Positions 8,490 through 17,168 of a DNA stretch of 64,000 nucleotides are shown piece after piece (the stretch's first letter is position 1; the number at the start of each line of letters is the position of its first letter). The notes below the pieces were generated by a model. That model saw only the letters and a list, made by a program, of their open reading frames with translations, was not told where the DNA came from and made no database searches. The stretch is taken from contig NZ_FNAG01000002.1 of assembly GCF_900101825.1 (NCBI RefSeq), forward strand, positions 186,001 to 250,000, given 5' to 3'. The stretch is from Aquimonas voraii. Its GTDB lineage: Bacteria; Pseudomonadota; Gammaproteobacteria; Xanthomonadales; Xanthomonadaceae. Made by a program: the position numbers and the translations under genes.

Positions 8490-9323
8490 ATGGACAGCCC
8501 CCGATCGACCGCCGCGTCCGCGTCTTCCTACGCCATCGGCGGCCTGCTGCGCGACTGGCGCCAGCGCCGTCGGCTCTCGCAGCTGGAGCTTGCGCTGGAG
8601 GCGGAGATCTCGACGCGACATCTGAGTTTCATCGAGACCGGCCGCGCCCGTCCCAGCCGTGAACTGGTGTTGCGCCTGGCCGCACTGCTGGAGCTGCCGC
8701 TGCGCGAGCGCAACCGCTGCCTGCTCTCGGCGGGATTCGCGCCGGCGTTCGCCGAGGCCACGTTCGACAGCCAGGCGCTCGCGGCCGCGCGCGAAGCGGT
8801 GCAGCGGGTGATCGATCTGCACTCGCCGTTTCCCGCGGTGGCCGTGGATCGGCACTGGAATCTGCAGCTGGCCAACGCCAGCGCGCAGGCTTTGCTGGGC
8901 GCGGTGGCGCCCGAGCTGCTGCAGCCGCAGGCCAATGTGTTGCGCATCAGCCTGCATCCGCGCGGGCTGGCGCCGCAGATCATCAACCTGAAGCAGTGGC
9001 GCGGGCATCTGCTGGCGCGCCTGCGCCGCCAGGTCCACGAGAGTGGCGATGCCGCGCTGGCCAGTCTGCTTGCCGAGCTGTCGGCCTACCCGAGCCTGCC
9101 GCATGAGTCTGAGCGGCACGACACCCCGGAGTCGCCGACGCCCGATGTGCTGATGCTGTTCCGCCTGCGCAGCCCGTTGGGCGAGCTCGCCCTGTTCAGC
9201 ACCATCACGGTGTTCGGCACGCCCGCGGACGTCACGCTTTCCGAGCTCGCGCTGGAGTGCTTCTACCCGGCGGACGCGGCGACCGCGGAGCGGCTGCGCG
9301 CGCTCTCGATTTCAGGAGGCTGA
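8490..9323 (+). CDS. XRE regulator with MmyB-like ligand domain
   Basis: A 277-residue transcription regulator. Residues about 10-70 form a helix-turn-helix of the Cro/XRE type (LRDWRQRRRLSQLELALEAEISTRHLSFIETGRARPSRE). The rest matches the MmyB-like ligand-binding region: FPAVAVDRHWNLQLANASA, NVLRISLHPRGLAPQIINLKQW, and LFSTITVFGTPADVTLSELALE near the end. Such proteins often act on neighbouring divergent genes; here those are the two small membrane proteins. The ATG at 8490 gives the usual start just before the HTH. The ligand is unknown. Confidence 0.88.
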   Translation: MDSPRSTAASASSYAIGGLLRDWRQRRRLSQLELALEAEISTRHLSFIETGRARPSRELVLRLAALLELPLRERNRCLLSAGFAPAFAEATFDSQALAAAREAVQRVIDLHSPFPAVAVDRHWNLQLANASAQALLGAVAPELLQPQANVLRISLHPRGLAPQIINLKQWRGHLLARLRRQVHESGDAALASLLAELSAYPSLPHESERHDTPESPTPDVLMLFRLRSPLGELALFSTITVFGTPADVTLSELALECFYPADAATAERLRALSISGG

Positions 9324-9366
9324 CGCGCTGCATCCGCTGCTGGCGAACGTCAGCCCCGTCAAGCCC

Positions 9367-9897
9367 TCACGCCCTCAGCCAGCGGCGCATGTGCGGGAAA
9401 GGTTCGACCCCGAGCGTCCGCGCTTCCGCCAGTCCATAGGCCATGCCGGCCTGCATCAGCCCATGCAGGCCGGGATAGACGCCGAAGCCGAAGGTCGTCG
9501 CCAGCGCCTCGCCCTGGCCGTGGTAGCCGCCGGCATGGAACAACTCGCGCGCGGACAGCCCCACCGCGCAGGCTGCGGCATAGGCCCAAGCCATGGCCTC
9601 CGCTTCGCCGGCATGCGGGACATGCTCGCAGTCGTGCAGTGCACCGCTCTGCGCGGGCCGCAGGGCTGCCGGCATCACTGCGAGATGCCCGGCCTCATGC
9701 AGCAGATCGCCCGGCCACTGGAGCGCCACCCGATCCACCACCAGGCCGCCCGCGCGAATCGCCACGCCCGGCAGGAAGCCGGGCGTCGCCAGTGGTTCGG
9801 CGTCCACGCGCAGCCCGATATCGCGCAGGAAGGCGATCAGGCGATCGGTGGTTGCCGCCGCAGCAGGGGTGTCGATCGGGGCGGAAGAGGGAGCCAT
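9367..9897 (-). CDS. uncharacterised protein with HEAGH motif
   Basis: A 176-residue protein beginning MAPSSAPIDTP. The segment LLHEAGHLAVMPAALRP contains HExxH, the zinc site of many metalloproteases, and further histidines follow (HDCEHVPHAGEAEAMAW and FHAGGYHG). Zinc binding and peptidase activity are inferences from that motif only; no signal peptide is visible. The start is chosen after a poor upstream stretch. It lies between the MmyB-type regulator (convergent) and the unknown gene ending at 9977. Confidence 0.68.
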   Translation of the reverse strand: MAPSSAPIDTPAAAATTDRLIAFLRDIGLRVDAEPLATPGFLPGVAIRAGGLVVDRVALQWPGDLLHEAGHLAVMPAALRPAQSGALHDCEHVPHAGEAEAMAWAYAAACAVGLSARELFHAGGYHGQGEALATTFGFGVYPGLHGLMQAGMAYGLAEARTLGVEPFPHMRRWLRA

Positions 9898-9976
9898 GCA
9901 GTCACGCAGACGGAGACGGTGCCTCGATTGTGGCCGAAGCCGGACCACAGTGATCGTGGCGCTGCACCGACGCGCC

Positions 9977-10708
9977 TCAGCCGTTGGCGCGTCCGGCCTG
10001 CCGCACCAGTGCCGCCGGGTCGATGTTCTCGAAAGCGCACAGCTCCTTCAGCGCGTACTCCATCACCGCACGCGCATGGCCGGTGACGCGAGCGAGCATG
10101 CGATGGATCTGCGCGTCCTTCTCGTTGCGGTTCTGGCACTGCGCCGAATAGGTTTCGAAGGCGTTGAGCGCCAGCACCAGGTCGGCCACCTGGTTGGGAC
10201 ATTCGCAGTCGACCAGGGACTTCACGTCCTGCAGTGCGGCCAGTTGCATGTCGTCGTAGCGCCGCATCGGCGGCTGCTGTTCGAGCCGCAGCAGGGTCGC
10301 CTCCGGGCTCACCGCGGTCGCGGTGGCGGACGTGCTGCTGGCGAGGTGCTTGACGATCAGGCCGATCATGTTCGAGCGCAGCGAGCGCGCGCTCACCGGC
10401 GCCCGCAGCAGCTGCCGGCGCGGCCCGCGCAGGCGCTCGATCAGGTCCCACTTGGCGAAGGCGTAGACCACCAGGCTCAGCTCCGGATTGAAGGCGCGCT
10501 CCAGTTCGTCCAGCACCGCCTCGGGCTGCTCGCCAAGCAGGGCGAGGTCCACCACCAGCGCATCCACGCGCACCGTGCCGGCGGCGGCGAGGAGCTGCTC
10601 CTTGCGCTCGCCGGACAGCACGACCTGCAGGTTCTTCTGGTCGGCTTCGCCAGCCTGGCTGCGCAGGTATTGGGGAAGGGTGGCGTGGAAGAGGGCGAGG
10701 TTGACCAT
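9977..10708 (-). CDS. uncharacterised cytoplasmic protein
   Basis: A 243-residue protein with no signal peptide or membrane segment. Residues about 45-125 alternate strand and helix like a degenerate response-regulator receiver (VDALVVDLALLG, LSLVVYAFAKWDL, RQLLRAPVSARSL), lacking the conserved phosphorylation set. The C-terminal half (CECPNQVADLVLALNAFETYSAQC and following helices) resembles a helical, cysteine-containing domain I associate with some xanthomonad MerR-type regulators. That association is from memory and weak. R1 copy 2 lies upstream of its start. Confidence 0.6.
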   Translation of the reverse strand: MVNLALFHATLPQYLRSQAGEADQKNLQVVLSGERKEQLLAAAGTVRVDALVVDLALLGEQPEAVLDELERAFNPELSLVVYAFAKWDLIERLRGPRRQLLRAPVSARSLRSNMIGLIVKHLASSTSATATAVSPEATLLRLEQQPPMRRYDDMQLAALQDVKSLVDCECPNQVADLVLALNAFETYSAQCQNRNEKDAQIHRMLARVTGHARAVMEYALKELCAFENIDPAALVRQAGRANG

Positions 10709-10793
10709 GGGGGCTGTCCTGGGGGAGGGGGCGTGCAGTGTCCTTCCCCGAGGGTCTAGGTCAGGTGTTGGCAGCTGCTCGATCGGCTCTCAA

Positions 10794-10944
10794 GGCAACA
10801 CTGATCAAGTCCCTCCTGGCCTTGCTCAGTGGTTCCGAGTCCGGCACAGGTCCGGACTCGCTTGCGCTGGATCAAGCATCGCGTGCTCGATCCGCGGGCG
10901 CGCCCTCCATGGCGCGCGGCGACGCTGAATTCTTCAGCGTCGCC
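10794..10944 (+). repeat. R1 structured repeat, copy 2 (reference copy)
   Basis: The cleanest R1 copy, in the 434-base gap between two minus-strand genes. Hairpins in order: CACTGA..TCAGTG (about 10800-10830); CGAGTCCG/CGGACTCG (10836-10860); GGATC-A-AGCA/TGCT-C-GATCC (10869-10893); GCGCGCC/GGCGCGC with a 6-base loop (10898-10917); and a perfect 12-bp stem at 10918-10944 with loop TTC. The rest of the gap (10709-10793, 10945-11142) shows no supported gene. Confidence 0.88.
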
Positions 10945-11142
10945 TTGAGGGTTTCCGTAGCGATCGATGCATTCGCGGCGCTCGCGCACGTGCGGGGGCA
11001 TCGGCAGTTCCCTGCGCACCGCCTGCAGCGTGGCGGCTTGGCCGAGGCTCGCCGCCCCTGCGGCGGATCGGCAAGCGAGTGCGTTGACGGCACGGGTCAG
11101 GCAGGAGCGATGCGGGCTGTGCCGGCCTCGCCCGGCCCGCGC

Positions 11143-11994
11143 TCATTCCGCGCTGGGAAAGGTGAACTCTTCGCCTTCGGAGATGACGCCCATGCGCTCG
11201 AACCAGTCGGGGCCCAGCGCACTCTGCAGCGGTCCCGTGCAGGGCAGGGCGGCGATGGCTTCGCCGTCGCGCTCCACCTGCACGCCCTGGAGTTCGAGTG
11301 TCTCTCCCGCGGCCCCCCAGCGGCCGATGCCGCTGTAGACCACGTACGCATACGCGCCGTTGTGGAAGCGCAGCCAGCTGCCGCCGCCACCGGCAAACGG
11401 CGTGGACTCTCCGCGCGATGCCAGCCGCGGCACCGCGCGGTGGTCAGGGACGGCCAGCTCGGGCGGCGCGCTGCCGTCGGCCTTGCCGAAGCGGTACTGC
11501 AGCGAGCCCGATACGTTCGAGGCATCGGCCGAGGCGCACACCGAGACCCGTTTGGTCCCGGTCGCGCAGTCGAAGGCGATGGATTCATCGGGCGCACACA
11601 GCGAGACGGCCATGGCCGAATTCGCGGGGCGCAACACCCGTGCCGAAGTCACCAGCACGACCTGATCGCTCTGCCCGCAGTCCACATCGCCCCGGCAGGA
11701 CTCGGCCAGCACGCTTTCCACGGAGTAGCTGAGCTTGAGCCGCTGGCCGATCAGCGAGGGGTCCTCGCACAGCTCGAACACGGCCGACTCATGGAAGGTC
11801 TCGCCGGCGTCCGACTCGAGCTGCAGATAGCAGCTCACATCGCCACTGACGGCTTCGCGCAGCATGCCCACGGTCTGCTTGAGCTCGCCGTCGATCCGCA
11901 GGGTCTCGGCGTGCGCGGCGCCTGCGGCCACCGCGCAGGCGAGCAGGCTGGACACGAGCCACCGCCCTTGGGCGTGATGCGGGAGGAGGTGCAT
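11143..11994 (-). CDS. secreted protein, unknown
   Basis: A 283-residue protein with a signal peptide (LVSSLLACAVAAGAAHA). The mature part has paired cysteines (CYLQL, ELCEDP, ESCRGDVDC, SLCAPDE, FDC, SVCAS) and beta-rich segments, so a disulphide-bonded envelope protein is likely. No known domain was recognised. It stands alone, with the divergent secreted gene starting at 12304 and R1 copy 2 downstream of its stop. Confidence 0.68.
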   Translation of the reverse strand: MHLLPHHAQGRWLVSSLLACAVAAGAAHAETLRIDGELKQTVGMLREAVSGDVSCYLQLESDAGETFHESAVFELCEDPSLIGQRLKLSYSVESVLAESCRGDVDCGQSDQVVLVTSARVLRPANSAMAVSLCAPDESIAFDCATGTKRVSVCASADASNVSGSLQYRFGKADGSAPPELAVPDHRAVPRLASRGESTPFAGGGGSWLRFHNGAYAYVVYSGIGRWGAAGETLELQGVQVERDGEAIAALPCTGPLQSALGPDWFERMGVISEGEEFTFPSAE

Positions 11995-12303
11995 GAGGTT
12001 CTCACTGGTCAGGGGCAGCGACCGCAGGATGCGGTGCCGCGCTCAGCATAGCGGCCGCGTGCCGCCCATGCCGTCGCGCATGCGTCGTGCCGGGCACTGC
12101 CGGCTGCCGCAGCCGACCCGCCGGTGGGGTAGGCGTGGCCCGGCTTGCTTTCAAGCCGCTGTCGCCGTCTTCACCACAACTACGCATTCGATACACATCC
12201 GCTGCAGTCTTCGGCGCGCGGCTTGGATAGGTTTGTGGGCGCCCGAAGCGTCTCGCCCGGGCATCGGCACCGCCGATCTCCATCACCGGACAGGGAGGAC
12301 CCC
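11995..12303. other. divergent intergenic region
   Basis: About 310 bases between two divergent genes for secreted proteins, so it should hold both promoters. I see no clear -35/-10 pair, repeat or hairpin with T-tract. A weak A/T-rich stretch is present near 12178-12198. Reading frames through it are low-complexity. Confidence 0.4.
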
Positions 12304-13257
12304 ATGGCACCCAGGATGCTGTTTTCGCTTGCCACATTGATCGCCCCGCTCTTCGCGCCGCAGGCCCACGCCGCCTCGCGCATCGATGACATCCAGCGCG
12401 TGCTGCCCAACGGCCAGCTGAGCCGCGAGATTCCCGCCGGTGAGACGGTCACGCTCAGGATCAGCGGTGTCTGGCGCGACAGCTGTACGCCGAACGTGCT
12501 GGGCTTCGAGCGCAGTGGTGAGGGGCGACTGCTGAACCTGTTCTGGAACCGCTCGGCCTTCGTTTTCTGTTTCTCGACGCTCACCCCCTTCACCCGCGAC
12601 ATCGAGAACGTGCGTTTCGACGAGAATGAGATCGGCGCGTTGTCAATCACCGTGGTCAACACCCACGACGGACTGGCGGCGCCGGATGGCAGCACCGTCA
12701 CCCCGGTCCAGGGCTTGACCGTGCTGCCGCCGATCGAGCTCGCCATCCAGGCGCCGGCCGAGCGGCAAGTGACGCACTGGCCCACCGCGCGTCAGCCGCC
12801 GGCTGGGCTGTTCCCGGTCACCGCGCAGTACGACCTGAGCGGCGCCTGGTATTCACCGGAGCATTCGGGCACCGGCCTGCTGCTGCAGCACGCGCGTCGA
12901 AAGGCGGGCTCCGCGAACCTCGACAGCCTGTGGGGCAGCTGGTCCAACTTCGCCACCGACGGCCGCAGCCAGTGGCATGTGTTGTCGGAGACCTACTGGG
13001 CCTCGCCCACCCGTTTGCTGGGCCGGGTGCTGCGCGCCGAGGCCGATGCCGTGGCCTGCACCACACAGTTCCCCAACCCCGAGTGCAACTTCGCCGCGCG
13101 TGCGGCGCGTACGGTCGAGACCGTTGGCATTTTCGAGATCACGGTGCACGGCCCGGACGAACTGACGCTCACCATCGACGACTCCGGCACGCCGCTGCTG
13201 CTCGGCATGACGCAGCCGCCGGTGCAGGGCTACAGCGTGCGGTTGCGCAGGCTCTGA
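12304..13257 (+). CDS. secreted protein with one W-rich repeat
   Basis: A 317-residue protein with a signal peptide (MLFSLATLIAPLFAPQAHA). After a beta-rich N-terminal half comes a W-rich repeat: YDLSGAWYSPEHSGTGLLLQ, LWGSWSNF, QWHVLSETYW, then VGIFEITV and LTLTID. The same repeat plan (GxW..P..SGxG.....W.xYxxxGxxxW) occurs twice in the 521-residue protein at 26001-27566. It is common in secreted proteins of this bacterial group, but its role is unknown. The ATG at 12304 is followed at once by the signal sequence, and upstream in-frame codons are not protein-like. Confidence 0.75.
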   Translation: MAPRMLFSLATLIAPLFAPQAHAASRIDDIQRVLPNGQLSREIPAGETVTLRISGVWRDSCTPNVLGFERSGEGRLLNLFWNRSAFVFCFSTLTPFTRDIENVRFDENEIGALSITVVNTHDGLAAPDGSTVTPVQGLTVLPPIELAIQAPAERQVTHWPTARQPPAGLFPVTAQYDLSGAWYSPEHSGTGLLLQHARRKAGSANLDSLWGSWSNFATDGRSQWHVLSETYWASPTRLLGRVLRAEADAVACTTQFPNPECNFAARAARTVETVGIFEITVHGPDELTLTIDDSGTPLLLGMTQPPVQGYSVRLRRL

Positions 13258-13293
13258 GGCGCTCGGCGGATCGCGCTTGCGCCGCCGACGCCG

Positions 13294-14772
13294 TCAGTCC
13301 TCGAAGCCGTCGCGGAACATCGGGCCGATCAACTCGATCGGTCCGATATCGCAGCGGATCGGTCCGCCATAGAGGCCTGACTGCGGACGCGAGCTGCCTG
13401 CCGCATCGCTGGTCAGGCAGGCCGCCGGATTGGCAAGGCTGGCCGTCTCCGCGCCAGCGTCGATCAGCGGGCTGTTCGGTGCCAGCGCGAAGGCCACGGG
13501 CTGTGCGGCCGGCAGGGTCGGCTCGCTGCCGGCCAGCCCCAGCGTGGTCACGCTGAGCGCTGTGGTTCCGCAACCGATCGAGGTGCCCTGCAGGGCAGCA
13601 TTCGCGTTGTGGGTGTTCGCGGTTCCGGAGCAGTGCGTCCCCGCGGTGCTGCCGTCGAGCCCGATCGCGCCGAAGGCCGTATGCGACAGATTGAAGCTGC
13701 CCACGTTGTCACCCATGCGCAGGCTGTGGCCGCTGCCGCCGCTGGCGGCATTGCGCTCGAACAGGCTGTTGCGGATGTCCAGCACGCCGCTGCTGCCGCC
13801 GTAGTTGGCGAACTGGACGGCGCCACCCGAGCCGGCGCTGTTGGCGACGAAGCTGCTGTTGCGCACGCTGAGGTTGCGCGCGGCCGAGGCGTTGCCGAAG
13901 GCGGCCACCGAGATCGCGCCGCCCTCGCGATCCGCCACATTGCCGCGCAGGAAGCTGCGCTCGACGTTGAGTCCGCCGCTTTCGAGATGGATGGCCCCCC
14001 CGAAACCGCCCGCCGTCCCGCCCGGATTGCCCACCCGGTTGCCGCTGAACCCGCTGTCGCGCACTGCGTGGTTCAGGCTGCTGCCGGCGATGTAGAGCGC
14101 GCCGCCCAGGGGCCCTGCGTCGCCGCTTCCATCGCTCAGCACGCGATTGTCGACGAAGGTGCTGCGCTCGACGATCAGATTGCCCGCGCCGGCCTTGAGG
14201 ATCGCGCCGCCGCCCGAGGCCACGGTGGGGATCAGCGTCACCTGGTTGTCGAGAAAGACGCTGTCGGTGACCGTAAGCTGGGCACCGGCATAGATCGCCC
14301 CGCCCCCCTGGATGCCCGCCAGGCAGCCCGAGAACAGCACCCGCGCCACCACCATGGGCGAACTGGCGCTGGCATCCACGCCGCTGCGCAGGCAGCCGCC
14401 GCCACCCGCAAAGCCCCGGGTGAGGGTGAGATCGCGCACGCTGAACAGCGCGTTCTCGAACGAGAACAGCAGCCGGTTCGTGCTCAGCCCATCGATCTGC
14501 AGGCCCGGGCTGCCGCTGCCGTCGATGGTGACGAAGGCGCCGCTGCGGCCGATGGCCGGCAGATTGCTCAGCACCTGGATCGTCTGCCCGCTGCCGACCG
14601 CGAAAGCGATGGTGTGGCTGTTTTCCGCGGTATTCGCATTGAGCGACTGGATCGCCGCCCGCAGGCTGCCCGCACCGCTGTCGGCGGTGCTGGTGACGGT
14701 GTAGGTGGTGGCGGCCTGGCTGGCGGTGAACGGCAGCAGGGCGAGCGGGACGAGGCAGGACAGGAGGCGCAT
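13294..14772 (-). CDS. secreted beta-helix protein with GFE-type tail
   Basis: A 492-residue secreted protein. The signal peptide (LLSCLVPLALLPFTASQAA) is followed by TYTVTSTADSGAGSLRAAIQSLN, the usual opening of right-handed beta-helix adhesin-like or choice-of-anchor proteins. Many short GGA(I/L/V) turns and repeated asparagines form the helix ladder (GGGAIYAG, GGAILKAG, GGAIHLES, GGAISVAA). It ends IGPMFRDGFED, a short acidic-aromatic tail resembling the end of the protein at 61755. The ATG at 14772 opens the signal peptide. Substrate or ligand unknown. Confidence 0.82.
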   Translation of the reverse strand: MRLLSCLVPLALLPFTASQAATTYTVTSTADSGAGSLRAAIQSLNANTAENSHTIAFAVGSGQTIQVLSNLPAIGRSGAFVTIDGSGSPGLQIDGLSTNRLLFSFENALFSVRDLTLTRGFAGGGGCLRSGVDASASSPMVVARVLFSGCLAGIQGGGAIYAGAQLTVTDSVFLDNQVTLIPTVASGGGAILKAGAGNLIVERSTFVDNRVLSDGSGDAGPLGGALYIAGSSLNHAVRDSGFSGNRVGNPGGTAGGFGGAIHLESGGLNVERSFLRGNVADREGGAISVAAFGNASAARNLSVRNSSFVANSAGSGGAVQFANYGGSSGVLDIRNSLFERNAASGGSGHSLRMGDNVGSFNLSHTAFGAIGLDGSTAGTHCSGTANTHNANAALQGTSIGCGTTALSVTTLGLAGSEPTLPAAQPVAFALAPNSPLIDAGAETASLANPAACLTSDAAGSSRPQSGLYGGPIRCDIGPIELIGPMFRDGFED

Positions 14773-15082
14773 GGGCAGTGCTCCGATGACAGGCCTCAAG
14801 GCTACGTCGCCACGGTGCAGATCCGGACATCGGTGAGCCAGAGCCGCGCGCGTCGCCACGCCCCTGCGGTCTGCCTCTTGCCTTGCCTCGCGCTTGCCCC
14901 GGCCGCCCTGTCGGAGCGCGCGGCTCCACATCCGCAGATGCCTATCCTCGGATCCTCACTCTCAGATCCTCACCTTCAGGTCCTCAACTTCAGAATCCTG
15001 GGGGGAGCGCGCAGCGAGGCGGTCGGCTCCGCCCCAGCGCTGCTCACCGTCGCTATCGATTTCCTTGCCATCGGAGTCTTCC
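14773..15082. other. intergenic region with 14-bp tandem repeat
   Basis: A 310-base gap between divergent genes. At 14951-14992 three 14-base units sit in tandem (GATCCTCACTCTCA, GATCCTCACCTTCA, GGTCCTCAACTTCA), about 90 bases before the GNAT start. They could be regulator-binding iterons or a simple repeat. No gene is supported elsewhere in the gap. Confidence 0.6.
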
Positions 15083-15622
15083 ATGCATTGCTTTCAAGCC
15101 CACACAGACCGCGCCGACGAGATCGCCCAACTGGTCGAGTCCAGCTTCACCGCCTCCGAAGGAGAGCGCGAAGGCCGACTGATCGGCAAGCTCGCCTTCG
15201 ATCTGCTGCGGCAGACACCGACCGAGGATCGGCTTGCCTACGTTGCCGAGGATGCGGGCCAGCTGGTCGGCGCCATCGTCTTCTCGCGACTGCGCTATCC
15301 GCAGGACTCGCGTCAGGTCTTCGTGCTGGCGCCGGTGGCCGTGGCCACCGCCCGGCAGCATCAGGGCATCGGCCTGCAGCTGCTGCGCTTTGGTCTGCAA
15401 GCCCTGCGCGAGCACGGCGTGGATGCCGTCCTCACCTACGGCGACCCCAACTACTACTGCAAGGTGGGCTTCCAGCCGCTGCGCGAGGACGAGGTGCAGG
15501 CGCCGTTTCCGCTGCAGATGCCGCATGGCTGGCAAGGTCAATCGCTGCGCGAGGCCCCTCTGCTTCCGCTGCCGGGGCCGTGCCGCTGCGTTGAGGCCTT
15601 GAACGATCCGGTGTTCTGGTGA
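15083..15622 (+). CDS. GNAT family N-acetyltransferase
   Basis: A 179-residue GNAT protein. The acetyl-CoA site is visible as VLAPVAVATARQHQGIGLQLLRFGL (the Q/RxxGxG/A pyrophosphate loop), followed by VDAVLTYGDPNYYCKVGFQPL, the usual last strand. The YGDPNYYCKVGF pattern is like the YhbS-type putative acetyltransferases that act on small molecules or proteins. The substrate is unknown. The ATG at 15083 gives the family-length start; the frame upstream is antisense-like and low-complexity. It stands alone, convergent with the flavin reductase. Confidence 0.87.
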   Translation: MHCFQAHTDRADEIAQLVESSFTASEGEREGRLIGKLAFDLLRQTPTEDRLAYVAEDAGQLVGAIVFSRLRYPQDSRQVFVLAPVAVATARQHQGIGLQLLRFGLQALREHGVDAVLTYGDPNYYCKVGFQPLREDEVQAPFPLQMPHGWQGQSLREAPLLPLPGPCRCVEALNDPVFW

Positions 15623-15717
15623 CATGGGCCGGCTCGGCTGCGCCCGCCGCATCGAAGTGCGCTGCCTCAAACGTCCGGGATACCGCCTCTCACTGCGCCG
15701 CCGTGGCCGACGCCTGC

Positions 15718-16374
15718 TCACCCCGCGGGCGCATCGCGCTCGCTCGGCGTTCGCCGGAACGCCGGCGACGCGGCAAAAGGATCGACCCCCGCGCGCTGCT
15801 GCGCGGCGGCCTCTGCCCACCAGTGCAGCTGCTCGATGCCGCGCGCTGCGTACTTCGCCCAGCGCGCTGAGTCCTGATCGGCGGCGGGCCTGCCGTCGGC
15901 CTCGAAGGCTTTGTCGGCATGCGGAAAGTGCAGCATCGCCGAGACCGGCAGGCAGCCGAGTTCCGACAGGTAGCTGCGCATGTTCAGCGCCGCCCGCGCG
16001 CCGCCCCACTGGCCGCTGGAGTAGGTCGCGATCAGGCTGGGCTTGAAGGCGAAGGCCGAGCTTGGGAAGTGATTCAGCAGGTCCGCCAGCGCCGGGCTCA
16101 TGCTGTGGTTGTATTCGGGGCTCACCATCACATAGGCGTCGGCTTCGACGATCTGCCGCTCCAGCGCGGCGAGATGTGCCGGCTTGCTGCTTTCGGCGTA
16201 AGCGAAGACCGGCTTGAAGACCTCGGTGGGCGGGTAGTCGAGCGGATCGATCAGCGTGGTTTCGAAGCGACTGGCGAGGTGCGCGCCGAGAAACGCGCAG
16301 ACGCGCTCACCCAGACGCTTGGGTTGCGGTGGTGTCGAGGCTCGGCGGGAGCCGAGGAAGAGCAGGGCTTTCAT
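15718..16374 (-). CDS. NAD(P)H-dependent FMN reductase, flavodoxin-like
   Basis: A 218-residue protein of the NADPH-dependent FMN reductase family. It has the FMN phosphate-binding region at the start (FLGSRRASTPPQPKRLGERV) and the strong family motif SPEYNHSMSPALADLLNHF, then YSSGQWGGARAALNMRSYLSELG. Such enzymes reduce flavins, quinones or azo compounds; the substrate is unclear here. The C-terminal 45 residues (WAEAAAQQRAGVDPF and after) are less conserved and may be a disordered tail. Confidence 0.85.
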   Translation of the reverse strand: MKALLFLGSRRASTPPQPKRLGERVCAFLGAHLASRFETTLIDPLDYPPTEVFKPVFAYAESSKPAHLAALERQIVEADAYVMVSPEYNHSMSPALADLLNHFPSSAFAFKPSLIATYSSGQWGGARAALNMRSYLSELGCLPVSAMLHFPHADKAFEADGRPAADQDSARWAKYAARGIEQLHWWAEAAAQQRAGVDPFAASPAFRRTPSERDAPAG

Positions 16375-16606
16375 GTTGAGTCTCCGGACACGGTGGTGGT
16401 GGCGTCCCTCGCCGGCATGGGGTGCCCCAGCTTGGGCGAGTTCTTCAAACGGAAGATCGATGCTCCGAGGTGGGGATCACTCGATTGGATTTATCGCTCG
16501 GTCCGGTCCGCGACGGAGTGTCCTGTGCACCCTCGCGACTGCAACAGGGGTGAGCTTCCGCCTGTCTCGATGCTCCTGAAGTGGTAGACGCTTGGCGCAT
16601 GCCTTT

Positions 16607-17056
16607 TCACGCGAGCCGCCTTGCAATCGCGTAGCCAAGCGCTGCAGAAACAAGGGCTGGCAGCCAGCCCTCTATCGCGTCCTGGAGCAGGGACACGTCC
16701 AGGAAGAGGGCCGAGATCGAAGTGCCCAGGATCAGGTAGGCGACAAGTACCGCGGTGATATCTCTCGCCGGCCTTGAATGGGCTCGTGTGCCGACCCAGG
16801 CGAAGACCAGTGATTCGAGCACTCCGCAGGCAATCAGCTGGGTCAGCCGGAACAGGCCCATGGGTTGGGTGACGTCCTGCGCTGTAAGTCCAAGGCTTGT
16901 GAAGCCGAGCGCAGTGATCACGCTGCTCGCCATTACCGTGAGCAGAAACAGGCCGAGCGCCCAGATGACGATGCCTGGTATCGACAGGCCGGACGCTGTC
17001 GTCGGGGCGGAGGGTGGTGGTTCAAACTGCTGCGAGGGCCGATACGGCGATGTCAT
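16607..17056 (-). CDS. four-helix membrane protein, unknown
   Basis: A 149-residue protein starting MTSPYRPSQQFEPPPSAP: a proline-rich cytosolic head followed by four hydrophobic stretches (GIVIWALGLFLLTVMASSVI, LTQLIACGVLESLVFAWVG, ITAVLVAYLILGTSISALFL, LPALVSAALGYAIARRLA). No family was recognised. The ATG at 17056 is preferred to a GTG or ATG nine bases upstream. It lies at the outer edge of the toxin-antitoxin island, downstream of hipA on the same strand. Confidence 0.65.
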   Translation of the reverse strand: MTSPYRPSQQFEPPPSAPTTASGLSIPGIVIWALGLFLLTVMASSVITALGFTSLGLTAQDVTQPMGLFRLTQLIACGVLESLVFAWVGTRAHSRPARDITAVLVAYLILGTSISALFLDVSLLQDAIEGWLPALVSAALGYAIARRLA

Positions 17057-17168
17057 CCGGTGCATTCGGCATGCTGTTCGAGGCAGTAGCGTAGGGCATG
17101 TGCGCCCCTCGCGAGGCGGCGTGGCGTGCCAGTGTGATTGGATCGTCAATTGGCGTAGCGGGCGCGGC

